From: CAZLPY01 sp964561525
Lineage (GTDB): Bacteria > Patescibacteriota > UBA1384 > CAJBMM01
Reading direction: 5' to 3'
DNA: 17,437 bases
NCBI GenBank assembly: GCA_964561525.1
Contig: CAZLPY010000012.1
Span: 1 to 17,437 of the forward strand
Shown in pieces: positions 14,041 to 17,437 of this stretch. A model generated the notes under the pieces. That model saw nothing but the letters and a program-made list of their open reading frames with translations, was not told where the DNA came from and searched no databases. The position numbers and the translations under genes were made by a program. Within the stretch, counting starts at the first letter, position 1. Each line of letters opens with the position of its first letter.

Positions 14041-14135
14041 GTAGTGAGTAGTTAGTAGGCGGTAGAGCATACAAACCCAGAGATTCGGCTTCGATTTCTA
14101 CAACCTACGACCTACCGCCTACTAACTAATACTAC
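14041..14135. repeat. Inverted pair of 7-bp-period arrays (GTAGnnn / CTACnnn)
   Basis: Left array: GTAGTGA, GTAGTTA, GTAGGCG, GTAGAGC (14041-14068). Right array: CTACAAC, CTACGAC, CTACCGC, CTACTAA, CTAATAC (14098-14132). The arms pair perfectly over 17 bp (14049-14065 with 14112-14128), with a further GTAGT/ACTAC at the ends, around a 46-nt interior. It fills the dnaK-to-next-gene spacer. There is no U-tract. Confidence 0.9.
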
Positions 14136-14147
14136 GGGGGCAAGCAA

Positions 14148-14867
14148 TTGAACACACGCATTATTGTTTTAGTATTGGTCGTGGTAGTCCTTGGGGGTGT
14201 TGGGACGTTCCTCGCTATTAGCTTGAAAAATCACACAATCTCTCTTCCTGGTAGCACTACCACTACTCCTCCTGCAACTACTTCCACCACAAGCTCTACA
14301 TCGACTACCAGCAATAGTACGAGTTCCACTACAACCGTAAGCAGCAACTCAATTTTAACAGCTGATACGGTCTCGGTTACTGACTCCAGCAAAAAACGCT
14401 TTACGGCTGCACAGGCAAGCATCGCCACTTGGTCGCTGTGGAAACCTAACGCAGTTTTTAGTGGCCTGTTTATGACGTTTGATGCAAAACTGCAGCTCGA
14501 TAGTGCCAATGAAGTGTATGTGTTCGATTCACCTGACGATCCCAATAATCATCTTACCGTTAGTGTAGCGCAAAGCAGCGGTAATATGCTCCGGGCAATT
14601 ATCCCGACTGCGGATTATCAAGGTACACTTACTCCAATTAAAACCGAGTTTTGGAAGTCAAATTACGCCGACGCCGTGCAATTTGCAGATAAAAATGGTG
14701 GTGCAACGTTTATGGCTGCTAATACCATTACCAGTGTAGACGTGAAACTCTATCGCACTGCACCAAAAGATTTCTTGTACTGGGTGGTAACATATCACAC
14801 CGCTGATGCCACCAAGTCACTGACCGTGAAGATGGATGCAAGTACCAAGACGCTTGCTGTGGAATGA
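14148..14867 (+). CDS. Membrane-anchored extracytoplasmic protein with Ser/Thr linker
   Basis: No family recognised. The 239-residue product has one N-terminal membrane helix (about 5-25, rich in Val/Leu), a low-complexity Thr/Ser linker (about 36-68), and an extracytoplasmic domain of about 170 residues: SLWKPNAVFSGLFMTFDAKL, NEVYVFDSPDDPNNHLTV, and a C-terminal WVVTYHTADATKSLTVKMDA. The linker is a likely glycosylation target or wall-spanning stalk (inference). There is no lipobox cysteine and no cysteine at all. The start is TTG 14148, 7 nt after GGGGG (14136-14140). It lies between dnaK and dnaJ on the same strand but is flanked on both sides by heptamer-array spacers, so co-regulation with the chaperones is uncertain. 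Confidence 0.82.
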   Translation: MNTRIIVLVLVVVVLGGVGTFLAISLKNHTISLPGSTTTTPPATTSTTSSTSTTSNSTSSTTTVSSNSILTADTVSVTDSSKKRFTAAQASIATWSLWKPNAVFSGLFMTFDAKLQLDSANEVYVFDSPDDPNNHLTVSVAQSSGNMLRAIIPTADYQGTLTPIKTEFWKSNYADAVQFADKNGGATFMAANTITSVDVKLYRTAPKDFLYWVVTYHTADATKSLTVKMDASTKTLAVE

Positions 14868-14873
14868 TAAAAT

Positions 14874-14950
14874 AAATCCGAAATTCTAAATCCTAAATTC
14901 GAAAAATATTTAATATTGTTTCGGATTTGGTGCTTCGGATTTTGAATTTA
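14874..14950. repeat. 7-bp-period array AAATyCn with inverted counterpart
   Basis: Left units: AAATCCG, AAATTCT, AAATCCT, AAATTCG (14874-14901). On the right, TTTCGGATTTG and TTCGGATTTTGAATTT (about 14919-14950) are the reverse complement of the same heptamers with one diverged unit, around an A/T-rich centre. It starts 7 bp after the preceding stop. Confidence 0.85.
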
Positions 14951-14953
14951 CTG

Positions 14954-14981
14954 TCATTAACCATTCCTCATTCGTCATTTT
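14954..14981 (+). repeat. 7-bp-period array TCATTnn
   Basis: TCATTAA, CCATTCC, TCATTCG, TCATTTT: four units in register, directly after the AAATyCn array with a phase shift. A possible -10, TATGAT (14987-14992), for dnaJ follows immediately; its -35 (TTCCTC) would fall inside this array and is poor. Confidence 0.75.
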
Positions 14982-15028
14982 TCCTGTATGATAAAGCGTC
15001 AGATCCAACAGCAACACTAAAAAAACAA

Positions 15029-15631
15029 ATGCCTAAAAAAGACTATTATGAAATCCTTGGTGTCCCGAAAACCGCTTCGCCTGATGAAATCAAGCGAGCA
15101 TACCGTAAATTAGCCCATGAGCATCACCCCGATAAGGGTGGTGGTAAGGCAGCCGAAGAAAAATTTAAAGAGATCAACGAAGCCTATCAAGAGCTTTCTG
15201 ACCCAGCAAAACGGAGCTCGTACGATCAATTTGGGTCAGCTGAAGGCGCACCGTTTGGCGGTGGCGGATTTGGTTTCGGTAATACAAATTATGATTTTTC
15301 AGATGGCTTTGGTTTTTCTGGCGGAGGATTCGGTGACATTTTTGAAGGTTTATTTGGCCAAGCCATGTCCCAAGTGCAAGCCGAGGTGGAAATTGGTATT
15401 CCTCAGGCCGTGCTCGGCGACACATTGCACCTGCAAATTGATGGCAAACCGTTGGAGGTGGTTGTCCCGCCCGGTACAGCGAACGGTACTACCTTCCGCC
15501 TGCGTGGTAAAGGTCGGGCGTTTCGTGGTGGCACTGGAGATTTGCTACTGACGGTGCACATCCGCGTGCCGCGCCACCTTTCCCGTGAGCAACGGGAACT
15601 GTACGAACGCCTCAAAAACCTTGAGCGTTAG
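15029..15631 (+). CDS. dnaJ: Minimal DnaJ-type Hsp40 without zinc domain
   Basis: DnaJ stimulates DnaK ATPase and delivers substrates. The 200-residue product has a J domain (about 4-68) with the essential HPD at 33-35, a Gly/Phe-rich region (about 71-110: FGGGGFGFG, FGFSGGGFGDIF), and then one C-terminal beta-sandwich (about 117-200) with AVLGDTLHLQIDGKPLEV, VPPGTANGTTFRLRGKGRAF and GDLLLTVHIRVPRHLS. It lacks the four CxxCxGxG zinc repeats and the first C-terminal domain of canonical DnaJ (about 375 aa); what remains matches the CTDII-type domain. No frameshift or stop marks the missing part, so the short form is probably native. The frame extends upstream to TTG 14927, but that part is repeat DNA; ATG 15029 gives the standard J-domain start. 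No strong ribosome site is seen. Confidence 0.92.
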   Translation: MPKKDYYEILGVPKTASPDEIKRAYRKLAHEHHPDKGGGKAAEEKFKEINEAYQELSDPAKRSSYDQFGSAEGAPFGGGGFGFGNTNYDFSDGFGFSGGGFGDIFEGLFGQAMSQVQAEVEIGIPQAVLGDTLHLQIDGKPLEVVVPPGTANGTTFRLRGKGRAFRGGTGDLLLTVHIRVPRHLSREQRELYERLKNLER

Positions 15632-15671
15632 CTGGCGTATACGCAACATGTACTCAACTGTCCGCGCGAGT

Positions 15672-15701
15672 AGAACCACTGAAGAAAGGTGGTGTTCTTT
15701 T
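15672..15701 (+). terminator. Possible dnaJ terminator
   Basis: AGAACCAC pairs with GTG-gt-GTTCT (two-base bulge) around a GAAGAAAG-type loop, followed by TTT; an outer CGCG/CGCG pair is possible. It lies 40 bp after the dnaJ stop. Confidence 0.4.
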
Positions 15702-15733
15702 CGCGTAATGATCTATAACTTTTATCTTTTTTG

Positions 15734-15775
15734 TTTGAATTTTTTAATCTTTGATCTTTGATATTTTATTTTTTC
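15734..15775 (+). repeat. 7-bp-period array TyTTTrA
   Basis: TTTGAAT, TTTTTAA, TCTTTGA, TCTTTGA, TATTTTA, TTTTTTC: six units in register, two identical. It lies in the 323-bp spacer between dnaJ and the convergent GrpB-family gene. Confidence 0.7.
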
Positions 15776-15783
15776 ACACGAGT

Positions 15784-15821
15784 ATCTGGGCTAGAGCGAT
15801 ACCCAAGCCCAGATCTTTTGT
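15784..15821 (+). terminator. Hairpin terminator between convergent genes
   Basis: ATCTGGGCT and AGCCCAGAT form a perfect 9-bp stem with a 13-nt loop, followed by CTTTTGT. The remaining spacer to 15954 shows only a small GAGCA-ACAAA-TGCTC hairpin (about 15851-15865) and no ORF. Confidence 0.6.
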
Positions 15822-15954
15822 ATCCCGCGTAAGACCCGCGACGGATTGTAGAGCAACAAATGCTCAAGTAACGTGACAGCCATGAACCAGACCCGCACAT
15901 TACCTTGCAACTATAAAGACGGTCAGAGTTACATTGAACAGAAACGGTGCAGCG

Positions 15955-16485
15955 CTAGCTAGAGATGCGTTTTGCTAAAACTGATCGAATAAATGGCTCT
16001 TTGGCGTGATTATACGAAACCGCGTCCAAGTGCCCCTCCGCCACTGCGGTTTGCTTAATTTTGGTATACGTGGGGACGATCTTTGGGTGGGCAATTAAAT
16101 AGTCACGAAAGAATAAGGCGTTATGATGGTCGTCAGAACCTTCAATCAGCACATGCACATGTATATTATGCATTGTTCCGCGGTGTCGCACTGCCCCAAC
16201 CCGCAGTGGTCTTGTTGCTGGCTCTGGTTTCCCAAGCGGACTTGAAGCAAACCCTAGTGTTTCCAAACCCGATAAAATATGCGGAAACTGATCAAATGAT
16301 GCCGGGATAATGATATTAATACTGTTTTTTCCGGCAATGCGAGCTGCGGTTGAGCCAATGTGCTCAAGCGCAAGATGCGGATACGCTTTTTTGATCTGTT
16401 GCATCACGAGCTCTGCTACTTCATGCAATACCTCTTCGTAGGGTAAAAACTGAATCGGTTGTAATACATACGGTTCGATGTTCAT
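15955..16485 (-). CDS. GrpB/UPF0157 family protein, possible loss of a catalytic Asp
   Basis: GrpB-family proteins belong to the nucleotidyltransferase superfamily; their cellular role is poorly defined. The 176-residue product has the family start (EPYVLQPIQFLPYEEVLHEV), LEHIGSTA (40-47), and the signature C-terminal half with HNIHVHVLIEGSDDHHNALFFRDYL then AHPKIVPTYTKIKQTA. In relatives the stretch after the GST motif reads like KPIIDI, with an Asp of the expected metal site; here it is KNSINIII, with Asn at 57. That may mean reduced or lost transferase activity (inference from remembered family sequences). The ATG is at 16483-16485 with no clear ribosome site. It is convergent with dnaJ and divergent from the next gene. 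Confidence 0.85.
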   Translation of the reverse strand: MNIEPYVLQPIQFLPYEEVLHEVAELVMQQIKKAYPHLALEHIGSTAARIAGKNSINIIIPASFDQFPHILSGLETLGFASSPLGKPEPATRPLRVGAVRHRGTMHNIHVHVLIEGSDDHHNALFFRDYLIAHPKIVPTYTKIKQTAVAEGHLDAVSYNHAKEPFIRSVLAKRISS

Positions 16486-16589
16486 ATCGAAGGCATAGTA
16501 TCATATTCAGCCATACTCAACTACATGCCTTAGGAACTACGAGCTAAAACTCTAAGCTCCTTAAGAAGACGCGAGAATTCGGGAATTGT

Positions 16590-16624
16590 CCATCATCCGT
16601 CATCCATCCTCTATTATCCCGTAG
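16590..16624 (+). repeat. 7-bp-period array CCATCAT
   Basis: CCATCAT, CCGTCAT, CCATCCT, CTATTAT, CCCGTAG: five units in register, ending 5 bp before a promoter. The rest of the 16486-16589 spacer holds GAGCT/AGCTC and AGGCAT/ATGCCT dyads and no ORF. Confidence 0.75.
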
Positions 16625-16629
16625 CTGCC

Positions 16630-16658
16630 TTGACCTCCCCGCTCCTTTATCTCATACT
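16630..16658 (+). promoter_or_regulatory. Promoter for the membrane protein gene
   Basis: TTGACC (16630-16635), a 17-bp spacer, and CATACT (16653-16658). The -35 matches 5 of 6 and the -10 matches 4 of 6. Confidence 0.5.
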
Positions 16659-16688
16659 AATAGCATGAACATGAGGGGATAAACTCAA

Positions 16689-17210
16689 GTGAACGGTGCA
16701 CCGGGCTGGGACGCAATTGTGGTGTTGGTATACGTTATCGGCATCGGCTATAACGTTATTTTGCATCGCGAAAAAATTGCGGGACACATTGCGGCAGCCT
16801 ACATCGCGCTGGCGGTAACGGCAGTAATTGCGCACCCAGTGTACGATTTTGTACATGGCAGCAAGCTATTGGCCAGCCAAGCTTGGATCACGCACGCTGC
16901 CACGGCGGACAACACCGCGGCTTTGGTATTTTTGGCCCTGACTATTATGCTCTCAAGCTTTCTCGCTATTAGCCCAACTGGCCGCCGCAGTGATGACTTA
17001 TCCGCAATTGAAGCGTTCCTGTATGCATTTTTGTGGGTCACTTTGGTCATTTCCAGCATACTGTCATTCATGCCCGATGATCACCGCGCAACCTATTTGA
17101 GTCAATCAAAATTTTTGACACTGATTTGGCAATATCACACCGCCTGGCTAGTCATCCCAGCACTGCTGTTCCTCTACTCCGGCTTCCGCCGTGGCTCGAT
17201 GCGAAACTAG
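16689..17210 (+). CDS. Four-helix integral membrane protein, unknown function
   Basis: No family recognised. The 173-residue product shows four hydrophobic segments: about 8-25 (AIVVLVYVIGIGYNVIL), 35-52 (AAYIALAVTAVIAHPV), 77-96 (ALVFLALTIMLSSFLAI) with a positive TGRRSDD loop after it, and 107-130 (AFLYAFLWVTLVISSILSF); a fifth near 149-166 (TAWLVIPALLFLYSGF) is likely. The basic tail FRRGSMRN suggests a cytoplasmic C-terminus. A His/Asp pair sits in MPDDHRATY between the last helices. The start is GTG 16689, with GAGGGG about 10 nt upstream. A short ATG-bearing stretch precedes it in another frame but is not coding. It is a single gene with its own promoter; no terminator is seen before the next promoter at 17221. 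Confidence 0.75.
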   Translation: MNGAPGWDAIVVLVYVIGIGYNVILHREKIAGHIAAAYIALAVTAVIAHPVYDFVHGSKLLASQAWITHAATADNTAALVFLALTIMLSSFLAISPTGRRSDDLSAIEAFLYAFLWVTLVISSILSFMPDDHRATYLSQSKFLTLIWQYHTAWLVIPALLFLYSGFRRGSMRN

Positions 17211-17220
17211 GTCAAGGTAA

Positions 17221-17249
17221 TTGCCAAACTGATCTCAAAATGATATAAT
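17221..17249 (+). promoter_or_regulatory. Strong near-consensus promoter
   Basis: TTGCCA (17221-17226), a 17-bp spacer, and TGATATAAT (17241-17249). The -35 matches 5 of 6 and the -10 is perfect and extended. It is the best promoter in the window, and no ORF begins within the remaining 188 bp. Confidence 0.82.
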
Positions 17250-17254
17250 CAGGG

Positions 17255-17437
17255 ATGTTGAAGTAGCGGGCCTGCCCTCCGTAGCTTTAGCGATGCTAGT
17301 GATCCTTCGCTCGGCTAGTTCCACGACTTTCATGCTCGTTGCCAGCCTTTTGTACCAAAAGTTCTGGCTGCCTGCGCTGAAAGATCGCTTGAAAAGCGCG
17401 AGCTCGGAGTCACCACGCGATTTTTGGGTCGTTAGCT
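17255..17437 (+). other. Transcribed hairpin-rich non-coding region, runs off the window
   Basis: It follows the strong promoter and has no plausible ORF. Dyads seen are GGGC-CT-GCCC, GCCAG-C-CTTTTG-TAC-CAAAAG-TT-CTGGC (17341-17368), and CGCTT-GAA-AAGCG (17386-17398). It shares ATGCTAGTGAT and AGTCACCACGCG with 11815-11825 and 11894-11905. It may be a long structured leader, a small RNA, or only the second copy of that dispersed element. Confidence 0.4.

Noticed and set aside
13508..14074. Long minus-strand ORF opposite dnaK (188 aa)
   Set aside because: Shadow of dnaK codon bias; Ser-rich composition, and a strong gene on the other strand.
14041..14132. CRISPR-like array
   Set aside because: The units are 7 bp without spacers of constant length, and no cas gene is present.
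14927..15028. N-terminal extension of DnaJ from TTG 14927
   Set aside because: The stretch translates the heptamer arrays and spacer; ATG 15029 gives the canonical J-domain start.
15822..15954. tRNA or other known RNA gene after dnaJ
   Set aside because: Only a small 5-bp hairpin; no cloverleaf, T-loop or conserved RNA motif seen.

Overview
The window reads as a chromosomal segment of a Candidate Phyla Radiation (Patescibacteria, Parcubacteria-like) bacterium. This is inferred from the gene content. The genes are short and closely packed. ComEC stops before the usual metallo-beta-lactamase domain, DnaJ is reduced to 200 residues, and there are anchored surface proteins with long Ser/Thr/Gly linkers. 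Several short proteins match no family I recognise. TGA is used as an ordinary stop (glgA and the GT4 gene both end in TGA), which argues against the recoded Gracilibacteria/SR1 groups.

Layout. 1-3.1 kb (+): the 3' part of a glycogen/starch synthase, a GT4 glycosyltransferase, and the YebC translation/regulatory factor, closed by a strong hairpin. 3.1-3.9 kb (-): an unknown protein with its own clear promoter and two abutting palindromes in its leader. 3.9-5.7 kb (+): a ruvC-galT unit whose leader is occupied by a repeat-type palindromic element. 5.75-9.06 kb (-): a surface protein (DUF11-like domain, Gly/Ser linker, seven-repeat beta-propeller), and upstream of it comEC. 9.2-9.9 kb (+): an unknown monocistronic gene with promoter and terminator.

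10.0-15.6 kb (+) is a dispersed chaperone region: grpE, two small unknown genes (one with six CxxC motifs), dnaK, a membrane-anchored Ser/Thr-rich protein, and a minimal dnaJ. There is no CIRCE element. The best promoter upstream of dnaK instead carries a perfect 9-4-9 palindrome. 15.6-17.4 kb holds a GrpB/UPF0157 protein (-), a four-helix membrane protein (+), and a strong promoter firing into a hairpin-rich region that runs off the window.

The least expected feature is in the spacers. From dnaK onward, all four consecutive intergenic regions (14.03-16.63 kb) contain short arrays with a strict 7-bp period. The heptamer sequence differs at each site, and at two sites the arrays face each other as inverted pairs. 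Elsewhere the spacers hold other small palindromic repeats: an AACGCCTCATA hairpin in two copies, TGTCAT-ended elements before ruvC and dnaK, and a pair ending in AGTCACCACGCG. No tRNA, rRNA, CRISPR array, transposase or phage gene was seen.
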